From the NCBI GenBank assembly GCA_018644675.1, contig JABGQC010000003.1, positions 1 through 62,875 of the forward strand: 62,875 nt of DNA, in the 5' to 3' direction. This DNA comes from Candidatus Thioglobus sp. (GTDB lineage Bacteria; Pseudomonadota; Gammaproteobacteria; PS1; Pseudothioglobaceae). The notes beneath the pieces are model-generated. The model made no database searches. It was not told the DNA's origin and was given only the letters and a program-made list of their open reading frames with translations. Positions 25,222 to 37,752 of the stretch are shown here, in pieces. The position numbers and the translations under genes were made by a program. The first letter of the stretch is position 1, and every line of letters begins with the position of its first letter.

Positions 25222-25908
25222 TTAAGCCTGATAACGAGTTGGATCTTTTATTTTTGCTTCAAAAAAGCCTATTTTGCGGTATTCGCAGGCGTCGCAAACG
25301 CCACAGGCTTCCCCGTTTTCATTGGCTTGATAACAGGTAGTGGTGTTGGCATAATCAACACCTAGCGCCACTCCTTGCTGAATGATTTGAGCCTTGCTCA
25401 GATTTATTAACGGGGTTTGTATGTTAATCTTTTGCCCCTCAACGCCTTGTTTGGTGGCAAGGTTTGCCATAACTGAAAAAGCATCAATGTATTCTTGTCT
25501 GCAATCTGGATAGCCAGAGTAATCTAGTGCATTGACACCAATAAAAATATGTTGGCAATCAAGCACTTCACTCCATGCTAATGCATAAGATAAAAAAATC
25601 GTATTTCTAGCAGGAACATAGGTGATGGGGATTTCGTCACTTTCTTTAAAATCGGGTACATCGATGTTGTCATCGGTTAGTGCTGATCCACCAATATCTG
25701 ACAAAGATATTTTCATAATTCTATGCTCAGTTGCATTGAAAATTTTAGCAACATTAGCGGCAGTAACCAGCTCAGATTTTTGTTTTTGACCATAATCGAA
25801 GCTGAGTGCAAAACACTCAAAACCTTGGGATTTTGCGATGGCGAGTGTGGTGGTTGAATCCAACCCTCCAGAAAGCAAGACAACGGCTTTAGGTTTGGCG
25901 TCAGACAT
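25222..25908 (-). CDS. queC: 7-cyano-7-deazaguanine synthase (queuosine pathway)
   Basis: QueC converts 7-carboxy-7-deazaguanine to preQ0 using ATP and ammonia, for queuosine in tRNA. The 228-residue protein has the PP-loop motif [13 protein letters not shown] at about 11-23. A C-terminal zinc site of four cysteines lies in [17 protein letters not shown]. Its start overlaps the end of parE by eight bases. Confidence 0.95.
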   Translation of the reverse strand: MSDAKPKAVVLLSGGLDSTTTLAIAKSQGFECFALSFDYGQKQKSELVTAANVAKIFNATEHRIMKISLSDIGGSALTDDNIDVPDFKESDEIPITYVPARNTIFLSYALAWSEVLDCQHIFIGVNALDYSGYPDCRQEYIDAFSVMANLATKQGVEGQKINIQTPLINLSKAQIIQQGVALGVDYANTTTCYQANENGEACGVCDACEYRKIGFFEAKIKDPTRYQA

Positions 25909-27784
25909 TGGCCAAATTACCTTTTTCTTCTAGCCATTGTTTGCGATCAGGTGCACGTTTTTTGCTCAGAAGCATGTCCATGGTTTGTTCAACTTGCAGT
26001 GGGTTGTCGAGCGTTAGCTGAATTAAACGTCTAGTATCCGGCAGCATGGTGGTTTCTCTGAGTTGTGCAGGGTTCATTTCACCCAAGCCTTTAAAGCGCT
26101 GAACTTGAATTTTAACGCGTTTATTTTCAGATTCGATTTTGCGAATAATGCTATCACGCTCGCCATCATCTAGGGCGTAATGCACCTGCTTGCCAGCATC
26201 GATACGATATAAAGGTGGCATAGCAACATAAATATGCCCCTCTTTAACTAATTTTGGAAAATGTTTAACAAATAAGGTGCAGATGAGTGTGGCAATATGA
26301 GCACCATCTGAGTCAGCATCGGCCAAAATACAGATTTTTCCATATCTTAAATTTGACAAGTCCTCGCAAGCAGGCTCAAGCCCTATGGCAACACTAATAT
26401 CATGTATTTCATTACTGGCCAGTACTTGTTCTGAGTCAACTTCCCAGGTGTTTAGAATCTTACCTCTAAGCGGTAGAATAGCTTGATATTCCTTGTCTCG
26501 TGCTTGTTTAGCAGAGCCGCCAGCTGAGTCACCTTCAACTAAAAATACTTCAGTTTGAGAGAGGTCGGTGCTGGTGCAATCTGATAATTTTCCGGGTAGG
26601 GCGGGGCCACTAACAATTTTTTTACGGACAATTTTTTTGTTAGTTTTAAGCCGTGACTGGGCATTTAAAATAGCCAGTTGGGCGATTTGTTCAGCTACGT
26701 CAGTATGTTGATTAAGCCACAGACTAAAGGCGTCTTTGACCACGTTAGATACAAAAGCGGCACACTCTCTTGATGACAGTCTTTCTTTAGTTTGACCTGA
26801 AAACTGAGGGTCTAAAATTTTAATCGAAAGCACGTAAGCAATTCGCTGCCAAACATCATCTGGGGTGAGTTTAATGTTTTTTGGAATGAGATCTCTGAAT
26901 TCACAGAACTCTTTGAGTGCATCAGTCAAACCTGAGCGTAAACCATTAACATGCGTGCCGCCATTAATTGTAGGAATAAGGTTGACATAACTTTCAGCAA
27001 CAACGTTGGTATTGTATTGAGTCCAAGCCAATGAACAATTCAACTGTTGCTCATCTGAAGAAAAATTAACCACAAAAGGTTTTTCAGGGAGATTGTCTAG
27101 CCCGTCAAGCGCCATTGATAGGTAATCTTTCAAGCCTTCTTGATACATCCATTTATCGGTAGTATCATCAATTTCATTATAAAAATTAACTTCTAGACCT
27201 GGACATAAGACTGCTTTGGAGCGTAAATTATGGCGTAGTTTTGTGGCAGAAAATTTGGCGGTATCAAAGAATTGAGCGTCTGGTGTAAATCTTACCTTGG
27301 TGCCTGTGTTGCGCTTTCCAACACTGGAAATAACCTCTAATTCGGTTTTTTTAGATCCATTTGAGAAGCTAATATGGTGCTCTTTAGCATCCCGTTTAAT
27401 CCAAATTTCTACCAAAGTGGAGAGTGCGTTAACCACTGAAATGCCTACACCGTGTAAGCCACCAGAAAATTGGTAAGAATCATTGGAGAATTTACCACCT
27501 GCATGGAGCTTGGTTAGAATAACCTCAACACCTGACTGACCCTCGCCAGCATGCATATCGACTGGCATGCCACGACCATTATCTTCAACTGAAAGAGAGC
27601 CGTCTTTATACAGGACAACGTTAATTTTATTTGCATGCCCTGCAACCGCTTCATCGACACTATTGTCAATCACTTCTTGAGCTAAATGATTTGGGCGCTC
27701 GGTTTCAGTATACATACCAGGGCGCTTTCTAACAGGCTCTAGACCAGTTAAAACCTCAATGGAGGAAGAATCGTAATTACTCAT
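25901..27784 (-). CDS. parE: DNA topoisomerase IV subunit B
   Basis: ParE is the ATPase subunit of topoisomerase IV, which unlinks daughter chromosomes. The 627-residue protein has the GHKL ATP-binding motifs ([33 protein letters not shown]) and the TOPRIM motif [14 protein letters not shown]. The opening [26 protein letters not shown] is ParE-like rather than GyrB-like. parC is not in the window. Confidence 0.94.
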   Translation of the reverse strand: MSNYDSSSIEVLTGLEPVRKRPGMYTETERPNHLAQEVIDNSVDEAVAGHANKINVVLYKDGSLSVEDNGRGMPVDMHAGEGQSGVEVILTKLHAGGKFSNDSYQFSGGLHGVGISVVNALSTLVEIWIKRDAKEHHISFSNGSKKTELEVISSVGKRNTGTKVRFTPDAQFFDTAKFSATKLRHNLRSKAVLCPGLEVNFYNEIDDTTDKWMYQEGLKDYLSMALDGLDNLPEKPFVVNFSSDEQQLNCSLAWTQYNTNVVAESYVNLIPTINGGTHVNGLRSGLTDALKEFCEFRDLIPKNIKLTPDDVWQRIAYVLSIKILDPQFSGQTKERLSSRECAAFVSNVVKDAFSLWLNQHTDVAEQIAQLAILNAQSRLKTNKKIVRKKIVSGPALPGKLSDCTSTDLSQTEVFLVEGDSAGGSAKQARDKEYQAILPLRGKILNTWEVDSEQVLASNEIHDISVAIGLEPACEDLSNLRYGKICILADADSDGAHIATLICTLFVKHFPKLVKEGHIYVAMPPLYRIDAGKQVHYALDDGERDSIIRKIESENKRVKIQVQRFKGLGEMNPAQLRETTMLPDTRRLIQLTLDNPLQVEQTMDMLLSKKRAPDRKQWLEEKGNLANV

Positions 27785-27829
27785 TTTTTATGCCTACCCA
27801 AGAATATATCTGCCAAGTATCATACCAAA

Positions 27830-27856
27830 AAAAAGCCCCGTAAAACGGGGCTTTTT
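27830..27856 (-). terminator. Terminator of the groES-groEL operon
   Basis: AAAAAGCCCCG and CGGGGCTTTTT pair perfectly around a five-base loop. On the minus strand the hairpin ends in a run of eight T directly after groEL. Confidence 0.92.
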
Positions 27857-27876
27857 AATTGCTATTAGCGGCTGAT

Positions 27877-29810
<1,934 letters not shown>

Positions 29811-29860
29811 TTTTTCTCCTGATTAATGAATGATAAATTTAAAGCTAATGTTTGAAAAAA

Positions 29861-30703
29861 TTAAATAGAAGATTCTTCTAGATTTAATTTAATTTTTTGC
29901 ATGGCTTTGTTTTCAAGTTGGCGAACTCTTTCTGCAGAAACACCATACTTGTCTGCTAGAGTATGTAGGGTTGTTTTTTCTTCTTTCAAGTATCTAGACT
30001 GCAAAATATCCAAACTTCTTTCATCAAGTGAAGAAAGTGCTTTGTAGAGTTGTTGTTGTTGATTTTTTTGAGTATCGTTAGCTAATAATAGCTGCTCGGG
30101 TGTTTGTGTATCTTCATTGGTCAGATATTGCTCTGGTGCATTTGAATCCTCATCGTCAGAATTTTCAAACGCCACATCATTAAATTGCAGGCGAGACTCC
30201 ATCTCCAACACATCTTTACGCCTAACACCTAAATCTTGCGCAATTTGATCGGCTTGGTCATTATTTAAAGAATTGTATATTTTTGATTTGGCTTGTTTTA
30301 ATTTGAAAAACAATTTACGCTGAGCTTTTGTCGTTGCTACTTTGACAATTTTCCAATTTTTAAAAATAAACTCATGAATTTCAGCGCGAATCCAATATAC
30401 GGCAAATGAAGCTAAGCGTACGTTTTTATGAGGGTTGAAGCGTTTAACCGCTTTCATCAAACCGATAGTGCCTTCTTGTATTAAGTCTGCTTGTTCAAGG
30501 CCGTAGCCTTTGTAACCGTGCGCAATAAAGGCAACAAAACGCATATGTGATAAGACTAACTGCCTTGCTGCGCTTAAATCGTGATTTTCGTATAGCTTGA
30601 TGGCCAAATCATGTTCCTGCTCAGCGGTGAGTATCGGGGGGTATTTTTGAACACCTAGTGCACCTGAAGTGCTTGCTATCGGTAGGGCGAACTCTGAACT
30701 CAT
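29861..30703 (-). CDS. rpoH: Heat-shock sigma factor RpoH (sigma-32)
   Basis: RpoH directs RNA polymerase to heat-shock promoters. The 280-residue protein has region 2 (DLIQEGTIGLMKAVKRFNPHKNVRLASFAVYWIRAEIHEFIFKNW in overlapping blocks) and the RpoH box (QRKLFFKL). Region 4 (LADKYGVSAERVRQLENKAMQKIK) completes it. The family's main target, groESL, follows directly on the same strand, which is an unusual neighbour for rpoH in gammaproteobacteria. Confidence 0.94.
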   Translation of the reverse strand: MSSEFALPIASTSGALGVQKYPPILTAEQEHDLAIKLYENHDLSAARQLVLSHMRFVAFIAHGYKGYGLEQADLIQEGTIGLMKAVKRFNPHKNVRLASFAVYWIRAEIHEFIFKNWKIVKVATTKAQRKLFFKLKQAKSKIYNSLNNDQADQIAQDLGVRRKDVLEMESRLQFNDVAFENSDDEDSNAPEQYLTNEDTQTPEQLLLANDTQKNQQQQLYKALSSLDERSLDILQSRYLKEEKTTLHTLADKYGVSAERVRQLENKAMQKIKLNLEESSI

Positions 30704-30736
30704 TTAAAAAAAGATTAATATAATTAGGAAGTAATA

Positions 30737-30765
30737 TTATAGGTTAAATCAATGAGTTAAGCAAG
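30737..30765 (-). promoter_or_regulatory. Predicted sigma-70 promoter of rpoH
   Basis: On the minus strand TTGCTT (30765-30760) and TATAAT (30742-30737) are 17 bp apart. The -35 lies inside the end of gmk. It would start transcription about 30 bp before rpoH. Confidence 0.55.
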
Positions 30766-31349
30766 GATTGATACCTTATTGTTTGTTGAGAAAGTTGCAG
30801 ACGATGAGTGTGGATTATTTTTGATAAATCCTCTAGCGCCACTTCAAAATCATCGTTAATCACTAGGTAGTCAAATTCATTGTAATGCTGCATTTCGCTA
30901 ACGGCATCACGCATGCGTCTATCAACAATGCTTTGGTCATCTTGACCTCGATCAGTTAGACGTTCTCGCAATGCTGATTCAGAGGGTGGCAAAATAAATA
31001 TGCCAATGGCATTGGTAAATGATTCTTTCACTTGCCTAGCACCTTGCCAATCAATCTCTAAAATAACATCTGTGCCTGTATCTAGCAAGTCTTTAACGGT
31101 TTGTTTGGCACTACCGTAATAATTGTCAAATACTTGTGCAGATTCAATAAAGCCATTTTCCTGATTGATTTGATCAAACTCTTGCTTTGAGACAAAGAAG
31201 TAGTTTTTACCATGCTCTTCACCAGGGCGTGCATCACGCGTTGTGTGAGAAACTGATACACGCAAGTTTTCAGTTTTTTCAATAAGAGCCTTGACCAGAG
31301 AGGTCTTGCCACAGCCTGAAGGTGCGGCTACAATAAATAAATTAGCCAT
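30744..31349 (-). CDS. gmk: Guanylate kinase
   Basis: Gmk phosphorylates GMP or dGMP to the diphosphate. The 201-residue protein has the P-loop APSGCGKTSLVKAL at about 8-21 and the GMP-binding SHTTRDARPGEEHGKNY. Its ATG overlaps the stop codon of yggX by one base, so the genes are translationally coupled. Confidence 0.96.
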   Translation of the reverse strand: MANLFIVAAPSGCGKTSLVKALIEKTENLRVSVSHTTRDARPGEEHGKNYFFVSKQEFDQINQENGFIESAQVFDNYYGSAKQTVKDLLDTGTDVILEIDWQGARQVKESFTNAIGIFILPPSESALRERLTDRGQDDQSIVDRRMRDAVSEMQHYNEFDYLVINDDFEVALEDLSKIIHTHRLQLSQQTIRYQSLLNSLI

Positions 31350-31618
31350 TATGATTGTGGTGTATAGCCTTGAACATCATCAGCACCTTCCTCTGAAAAG
31401 AAGAATTTATCCATTTGCTCTTTTAGGTATTTCTGCGCATTAGGATCCATCATGCTTAAGTTATTTTCATTGATAACCATAGTTTGATGATCAAGCCATT
31501 GTTGCCAGCCTTGTTTAGAGACATTGGCTAAAATTCTCTGGCCCAGCTCGCCTGGGTAGGGTGCGCGATCTAGCGCTTCAAGTTCTTGGTTAAGTTTGAC
31601 ACACTGTACGGTATTCAT
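31349..31618 (-). CDS. yggX: Fe(II)-trafficking/oxidative protection protein YggX
   Basis: YggX is a small protein linked to protection of Fe-S clusters against oxidants. The 89-residue protein has the family opening TVQCVKLNQELEALDRAPYPGELG with the conserved Cys, and GWQQWLDHQTMVINENNL. It overlaps murJ by four bases. Confidence 0.93.
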   Translation of the reverse strand: MNTVQCVKLNQELEALDRAPYPGELGQRILANVSKQGWQQWLDHQTMVINENNLSMMDPNAQKYLKEQMDKFFFSEEGADDVQGYTPQS

Positions 31619-33144
31619 AATTTTTTCATCCTAACGCCTAATACTCTTAGGCTTAAAAAATAAATGAACGCTGACAAACAAACAGTGGTGATAAGCATAC
31701 TAACTCTAGATAATGCATCTGCATTAACATAAACACTCTGTGTTTGATCAAAGTTCAAAATAAAGAGCACCATTATAAAGCTTGCCATTAAAACTTTAAA
31801 AAGCATTTTGATTAAATCTTGAGAAAAAGTAAAGATTGATTGTTTTTTTAAATAATAATACAAAAGTGAGCCATTGAGTAGGGCGGAAATTGAGGTAGCA
31901 ATCGCCAAGCCAACGTGGTCAAAGTAATAGCCAAGAATACCATTTAAAACTACATTGGAAAGCATGGCGATAACGCCAGCTTTAACGGGCGTTCTAGTGT
32001 CGCCTCTGGCTAGAAAAACTGGTGCCAGAATTTTAACCATAATAAAAGCAACCAGACCTGAGCCATAGGCTATTAAGCTAAGAGAGGATTGATGCGCGGC
32101 AAATACACTAAATTTATCGTATTGAAACAAGGTGATGATCAGCGGTTCGGCAAGTAGTATCAATCCTGCACAAGCGGGCAAAGCTAAAATCAAGCCAATT
32201 TTTAATGCATAATCAATGGTTCGAGTAAATTGTTTGGTGTCTTTGTTTGCATAGTGCTTACTAAGCTTAGCCAATGCAACAGTTGCTAAAGCGATACCAA
32301 TAAGCGCTAAAGGTAACTCCAATAAACGATCCGAATAGTACAACCAAGAAACACTACCACTAACCAAAACCGAGGCGATCATGGTGTCAATTAGCAGATT
32401 TATCTGCGAGACTGACACACCAAATAAAGCCGGCAACATGCGTTTTTTAAGTTTTTTAACCGCTTTATGATCGCCTCGAACAAGTTTGGGTAATTTTCGA
32501 ATTTTAATTAAAAATGGAATTTGAAAGGCCAGTTGCAATAAACCGCCAATTAGCACACCCCAGGCAAGTGCCATAATCGGCTCATCTAGGTGTTGCGATA
32601 AATAAACACTGGATAAGATCATAGAAATATTGAGCAATACTGGTGTAAATGCAGGCACTGCAAATTTATCATAAGTATTTAAAATACTGCCAGAAAGGGC
32701 GGTTAACGATATGAGTAAAAGATAAGGAAAAGTGATGCGTAGCATGTCTGATGCGAGGTTAAATTTGGTCAAATCCTCATCAAAATAAAAACCCCAGGCA
32801 AATACAAAGATAACCACTGGCGCAATAACAACCGTGATTAGGGTGATAATAATTAGTACGATTAGGAATTTGGTACTAATGTGGTTAATGATGTTTTGAA
32901 CTTCTTCTTGAGTTTCCTGAGCCTTGGCTTCTGCCAAAATAGGGACAAAAGCTTGAGAAAAGGCACCTTCACCAAACAGCCTTCTGAGAAAATTAGGTAT
33001 GCGAAAGGCTACTAAAAACGCGTCAGTTAAGCCATTTGCACCAAAATATTTAGCAATAAAATAATCTCGTACTAAGCCCAAAATTCTAGATAAGAAAGTC
33101 ATGCTAGTGACAATACCGCTTGACTTTAGAAAATTTTTATCCAT
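31615..33144 (-). CDS. murJ: Lipid II flippase MurJ
   Basis: MurJ flips lipid II across the inner membrane for peptidoglycan synthesis. The 509-residue protein has about 14 membrane helices. The MviN/MurJ signatures are SRILGLVRDYFIAKYFGA, DAFLVAFRIPNFLRRLFGEGAFSQAFVP and later LLLAEPLIITLFQYDKF. It follows lpxA, where many gammaproteobacteria have lpxB. Confidence 0.95.
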   Translation of the reverse strand: MDKNFLKSSGIVTSMTFLSRILGLVRDYFIAKYFGANGLTDAFLVAFRIPNFLRRLFGEGAFSQAFVPILAEAKAQETQEEVQNIINHISTKFLIVLIIITLITVVIAPVVIFVFAWGFYFDEDLTKFNLASDMLRITFPYLLLISLTALSGSILNTYDKFAVPAFTPVLLNISMILSSVYLSQHLDEPIMALAWGVLIGGLLQLAFQIPFLIKIRKLPKLVRGDHKAVKKLKKRMLPALFGVSVSQINLLIDTMIASVLVSGSVSWLYYSDRLLELPLALIGIALATVALAKLSKHYANKDTKQFTRTIDYALKIGLILALPACAGLILLAEPLIITLFQYDKFSVFAAHQSSLSLIAYGSGLVAFIMVKILAPVFLARGDTRTPVKAGVIAMLSNVVLNGILGYYFDHVGLAIATSISALLNGSLLYYYLKKQSIFTFSQDLIKMLFKVLMASFIMVLFILNFDQTQSVYVNADALSRVSMLITTVCLSAFIYFLSLRVLGVRMKKL

Positions 33145-33158
33145 TAATAGGAAAGACT

Positions 33159-33956
33159 TTATTCCTCGACAGGGCCACGCATAATGCCCACTTTTGAGCC
33201 GCGAATACAGTTAACAAACTGCATAACCTCAGGACTATCAGACTCTGAAGCTTCTAATTCTTGAAGCATTTGATCTAATAGTCGGCCTGTTGACTCTCTG
33301 TATACTACTTTAAAGGCACGCTTGATTGAGGCAATTGCGCTTGATGAAAAACCGCGTCTACGCATCCCCTCGGCATTAATACTTCGAACTCGAGTTGGAG
33401 TTCCAGAGGCCACCATATAGGCTGGAATGTCTTTGTTTACTTGACAACCCATGCCGATGTAGGTGTGGATACCAATCATGCAAAATTGCTTAACTAGGGT
33501 AAAGCCTCCTAAAATCGCCCAATCAAAAACCTTAACATGTCCGGCTAGTGAGGCATTGTTAGACATGATTACATGATCGCCAATATGACAATCATGGGCA
33601 ATATGAACATAAGCCATCAACATGTTATTGGAGCCAACTCGAGTTAACGATTGTTCTTTTTCGGTGCCACGATTAATGGTGCAGAATTCACGAATTAAAT
33701 TCTCATCACCAATGACTAGGTTGGATTCTTGCCCCTCTTCGTAGGTAATATCTTGAGGGTCACCGCCAATAGAGGCAAATGAATAAATATGGTTATTTTT
33801 TCCAATTTTGGTAGGGCCTTGGACCACTGCGTGAGACTCAATGATGGTTCCAGCACCAATCTCAACATTCGCACCAATTACTGCGTAAGCGCAAATCTCT
33901 GCACTTTTATGAACTTTTGCACTTGGGTCAACAATTGCACTCGGATCTATAGCCAC
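33159..33956 (-). CDS. lpxA: UDP-N-acetylglucosamine O-acyltransferase
   Basis: LpxA performs the first step of lipid A synthesis, acylating UDP-GlcNAc from hydroxyacyl-ACP. The 265-residue protein is a left-handed beta-helix with many hexapeptide repeats. The catalytic His lies in MAYVHIAHDCHIGD, and the C-terminal helical domain follows at about 195-265. It is downstream of fabZ in the usual lpxD-fabZ-lpxA order. Confidence 0.96.
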   Translation of the reverse strand: MAIDPSAIVDPSAKVHKSAEICAYAVIGANVEIGAGTIIESHAVVQGPTKIGKNNHIYSFASIGGDPQDITYEEGQESNLVIGDENLIREFCTINRGTEKEQSLTRVGSNNMLMAYVHIAHDCHIGDHVIMSNNASLAGHVKVFDWAILGGFTLVKQFCMIGIHTYIGMGCQVNKDIPAYMVASGTPTRVRSINAEGMRRRGFSSSAIASIKRAFKVVYRESTGRLLDQMLQELEASESDSPEVMQFVNCIRGSKVGIMRGPVEE

Positions 33957-33988
33957 ATGATTCTCCTCAAGAATTTTTGGTTATTATT

Positions 33989-34432
33989 TTATTCTGCTGC
34001 TTTTTGCGTACACATAAGTTCAGCAGTTGTCACTACTTTACCATCTACCAGCGCTCTACATTTAAATTTCCAGATGCCACGCTTAACCGTCATCACTTCC
34101 ACTTCTAGGCGTAGTTGGTCACCTGGCTCAACCATACGCTTAAAGCGCACTTTGTCAACACCAACCAACATATAAATCTGCCCATCAATGGGCTTTCCAA
34201 CTTCTGATTTAAACGCCAAAATTCCCGTTGCTTGTGCCAATGCTTCTACAATTAAAACACCTGGCATAATAGGCTGTGAAGGGAAGTGACCAGTGAATTG
34301 AGGCTCGTTAAAGGTGACATTTTTCAAGGCCACCAAGGTCTTTCCAATTTCAATCTCTAAAACACGATCAATCAGTAAAAAAGGGTAGCGGTGTGGTAGG
34401 TAATTTTTAACGTCCTGAATATTCATTTCCAT
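33989..34432 (-). CDS. fabZ: 3-hydroxyacyl-ACP dehydratase
   Basis: FabZ dehydrates 3-hydroxyacyl-ACP and so balances fatty acid and lipid A synthesis. The 147-residue hot-dog protein has the catalytic His in [22 protein letters not shown] with the Glu that completes the site. The gene starts three bases after the lpxD stop codon. Confidence 0.96.
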   Translation of the reverse strand: MEMNIQDVKNYLPHRYPFLLIDRVLEIEIGKTLVALKNVTFNEPQFTGHFPSQPIMPGVLIVEALAQATGILAFKSEVGKPIDGQIYMLVGVDKVRFKRMVEPGDQLRLEVEVMTVKRGIWKFKCRALVDGKVVTTAELMCTQKAAE

Positions 34433-34434
34433 AA

Positions 34435-35433
34435 TTATTTTCCTTTTAAATGAGAGAGTTTGATATTTAAATATTGCGTGATTTTATCAAGTTTTGTTAG
34501 CCAAACACCAATAATCTGCCATTTTTTATGAGGCATTAACGGCATAATCCCGGTATACATGCCGGCTACTGTAATATTTTTATCAATGGTACTTTTAGCA
34601 TTCACAATGACATCATCACAAATGCTCAAATGGCCAACAACACCTACCATGCCGCCAATCATACAGCGCTTTCCAATTTGTGTACTGCCTGCAATGCCAG
34701 TGCATGCAGCAATCGCGGTGTCTTCACCAATAATAACATTATGAGCGATATGCACAAGATTATCAAGGCGAACTCCTTGATGAATATGGGTGTCTTCTAA
34801 AGTGCCACGATCTATCGTGGTATTAGCGCCAATATTAACTCGATCACCGATAATAACATTACCCAAATGAGCAATTGAATGCCAATGTTTGTGTTTATCT
34901 CTAGCATTGCCAAAGCCCTCAGAGCCAATTACAGCGCCAGATTCAATAACGGTATTATTACCAATGGTGGAGCCTTGAAGAATACTAACATTTGAACCAA
35001 TAATGCAGTTGTCGCCAATTGAGCTGTTATCTTCAATAATGGTATTGGCGCCAATGATGGTGTTAATACCTAGCGAAGTGTTTTTACCAATACAACAGTT
35101 TGGTGCAATTGTAGCGTTATGTGTGTCGGCACTGGCGTGAATGCCACTAATGTGAATTACTTTTGGTTTAAACAGATGAGTTATTTGTGCAAAAGCCAAA
35201 TACACATCTTCGACAATAATAGCGCTGGTGTTACAGTATTTTTGCAAGGATTTGCTAATAATAACAGCACTTGCTTGGGTGCTTGATAATTGCTCTTGAT
35301 ATTTTTCACTGACCACGTAGCTGAGTTGGTCAGATTTTGCACAATCAATACTGGCCAGACTGGTAATTTTTAGCTCGCCATCGCCAACTAATTCAGCATT
35401 AACAAGTTTGGCAATCTCCCCTAGTGTATGCAT
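34435..35433 (-). CDS. lpxD: UDP-3-O-acylglucosamine N-acyltransferase
   Basis: LpxD adds the N-linked acyl chain in the third step of lipid A synthesis. The 332-residue protein has an N-terminal uridine-binding domain (about 1-95), a hexapeptide beta-helix, and the catalytic His segment [15 protein letters not shown]. It follows bamA with a gap of 20 bases; the skp gene that often lies between them is missing. Confidence 0.95.
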   Translation of the reverse strand: MHTLGEIAKLVNAELVGDGELKITSLASIDCAKSDQLSYVVSEKYQEQLSSTQASAVIISKSLQKYCNTSAIIVEDVYLAFAQITHLFKPKVIHISGIHASADTHNATIAPNCCIGKNTSLGINTIIGANTIIEDNSSIGDNCIIGSNVSILQGSTIGNNTVIESGAVIGSEGFGNARDKHKHWHSIAHLGNVIIGDRVNIGANTTIDRGTLEDTHIHQGVRLDNLVHIAHNVIIGEDTAIAACTGIAGSTQIGKRCMIGGMVGVVGHLSICDDVIVNAKSTIDKNITVAGMYTGIMPLMPHKKWQIIGVWLTKLDKITQYLNIKLSHLKGK

Positions 35434-35453
35434 ATTATCCTAGTACAGTATTT

Positions 35454-37739
35454 TTAAAAGCTGGTACCCAGTGTAAATTCAATGGTCTTAGTTTGATCAT
35501 CTGTCTTTTTAACCAGAGGCTTGGCAGCGTAAATACCTAGAGGCCCAACCGGGGTTAACCATGAGAATGCAACACCGGCTGAAGCTCGAATCTGATCAAA
35601 ACCAATATTGGATGCCTTTTCTTCAATAGCGCCCGTATCAATAAAGGCGCTCATACGCATATTTTTACTATCATTAATAAACTTCATTGGTGAGATAATT
35701 GATGTTCCAGCCAGCATAGAAAGCTCACCACCTTTTGCTGTTGTCGTTCCAGTATAGGTGGCACCTAACGAGTTAAAGTCAAAGCCTCTTACTGAGGATG
35801 AGCCACCTCCATAGTAGCGCTTAAAGAAAGGTAGTTCTTTATCACCATAGCCTTGTGCCAATCCTAAACTACCGTTTATTTTCCAGGTTAAATCATTGCC
35901 CAATGGGTAATAACTTTTGTGTGAAGCATCAAGTTTGTAGTATTGAAAATCTGCAATCGGCAAGGTTAAATCAAGGCTCAGATTGTTTTTACTACCTTCA
36001 GTTGGATAATTAAAATTATCCAAAGTGTTATTAGACCAATTAAGATTGGTTTTAACTTCGGTTTTATCACCACTCGCACATTGGGTTACTTCTTGTGTTG
36101 CAAAGGTGGTGCCACAAGAAATATCGCGACTTGAAACCCTAATATCTGCACCAATGCGTGTCTTTTCAGTGATTGGAATGCCGTAGCCTAGACTAAAACC
36201 ATTTTCATCAATTTTATATGAGGACACATCAAGGCTTGCACCATCAATAGATTTGGTAAAAATACCATAACTAATAGAGTGGCCATCTTCGGTAAAGTAT
36301 GGATCAGCAAAATAAAAACTCATCTCTTGTACTGCCTCTGAATTAGAAAATGCAGCATTGAGTGTGTTGCCCGTGCCTAGGAAATTGTTTTCTTTAACAC
36401 CCATATTAAATGAGGCGCCCGAGCTGTTTGAATGCGATAAGCCAATGGAAAAGGTACCTGTTTTGGTTTCCTCCACACTAAAGTGTAGATTGATTTTATC
36501 GCTAAAGTTTTTGAGTTTCGAAACTTCCATTTTTACATCAGAAAAATACCCTAGACGTTTGATCTTTTTGATGGATTCATCTAGTTCGGTATTTGAGTAC
36601 AAGCCGCCTTCGTTAATACCAATTTCACGACGGATAACTTCATCTTGAGTTCGGGTGTTGCCGACAATGGTGATACGATTAATATAGACTTTTTTATTAA
36701 GCGCGATGTCAATTTCTAGATCAATAATGTGTGAGTCAGTATTTTCTTTAGTAATTGGATTAATTTTAGCAAAAGCATAGCCTTGATCTGCAAACACATC
36801 GGTGATTGCCTGAATACTTTCAATAACTTTTTTACGTTCAAAAACGTCGTTAGTGTTAATGGTTAACAGCTCTTTTAACTCTTCAACAGACTGGTTAAGA
36901 AGGTCACCTGTAAAGCTGATAGCGCCTACTTTGTATTCGGCACCTTCACTAATTTGAATGTCAATATCAATGTTTTGCTTATCAGTTGATAGCTCAGTTT
37001 CGATTTTGTTAATTTTAAAATCTAAGTAGCCTGAATTAACATAAAGAGATTTCATGGCCTCAACACCGGCATCTAGCGCAACTTTTGAATAGTGGTCTTT
37101 TTCAGTAAAATAATTAATAATGAAAAAATCAGCTTCACCAATTTCGAATAAGTCAAGCAAATCATCTTCATCATGAATATTGCCACCTGTAATTTTCATT
37201 GAACCAATTCTAGCCACTTCACCTTCGTGAACATCCAGTTCAATACCAACACGATTTTGAGCGTCAGTCTCTATTTTTTTAGTGATTTTTATACCGTAAT
37301 AACCTTTAGAAACGTAAGTAGATTCTAGTTGCTCAATAAGCTTATTGAGCTGACGTTTATTAAAAATCTTACCTTGAGATAAGTCCATATTCTTAAGGAT
37401 TTGAGTCAGCCTTTCTTCATCGATAACTTTGTCTGAATAATTAAGAACATCAATATATTTGATGTGTGGATTTTCCTGAAGATTGATTTTTAAGATGCTA
37501 TCCTTTTGAGAAACCTCAATATCTTTAAAGAAGTTAGTTTTGTACAAATCTCGAATAATCTGGCCAGAAACCTGATTGTTATAATCATCTCCTGTTTCAA
37601 CCGGCAAATAGCTCAACACGGTTCCTCTAGAGATAGAGCTTAGGCCTAGTATTTCAATGCTTTTAATGGGGTCAGCAAGTGCTACAGAAGAGCTAATAAT
37701 GCTGGCAGAAACTAAAATTTTAAGTAGCGATTTTTTCAT
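35454..37739 (-). CDS. bamA: Outer membrane protein assembly factor BamA
   Basis: BamA is the core of the machine that inserts beta-barrel proteins into the outer membrane. The 761-residue protein has a signal peptide (1-22, ending VALA) and five POTRA domains at about 25-420. A 16-strand barrel follows, with the VRGF motif (SSSVRGFDFNSLG) and a C-terminal Phe. It lies between rseP and lpxD as in E. coli. Confidence 0.96.
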   Translation of the reverse strand: MKKSLLKILVSASIISSSVALADPIKSIEILGLSSISRGTVLSYLPVETGDDYNNQVSGQIIRDLYKTNFFKDIEVSQKDSILKINLQENPHIKYIDVLNYSDKVIDEERLTQILKNMDLSQGKIFNKRQLNKLIEQLESTYVSKGYYGIKITKKIETDAQNRVGIELDVHEGEVARIGSMKITGGNIHDEDDLLDLFEIGEADFFIINYFTEKDHYSKVALDAGVEAMKSLYVNSGYLDFKINKIETELSTDKQNIDIDIQISEGAEYKVGAISFTGDLLNQSVEELKELLTINTNDVFERKKVIESIQAITDVFADQGYAFAKINPITKENTDSHIIDLEIDIALNKKVYINRITIVGNTRTQDEVIRREIGINEGGLYSNTELDESIKKIKRLGYFSDVKMEVSKLKNFSDKINLHFSVEETKTGTFSIGLSHSNSSGASFNMGVKENNFLGTGNTLNAAFSNSEAVQEMSFYFADPYFTEDGHSISYGIFTKSIDGASLDVSSYKIDENGFSLGYGIPITEKTRIGADIRVSSRDISCGTTFATQEVTQCASGDKTEVKTNLNWSNNTLDNFNYPTEGSKNNLSLDLTLPIADFQYYKLDASHKSYYPLGNDLTWKINGSLGLAQGYGDKELPFFKRYYGGGSSSVRGFDFNSLGATYTGTTTAKGGELSMLAGTSIISPMKFINDSKNMRMSAFIDTGAIEEKASNIGFDQIRASAGVAFSWLTPVGPLGIYAAKPLVKKTDDQTKTIEFTLGTSF

Positions 37740-37752
37740 AGAATTTATAAGA

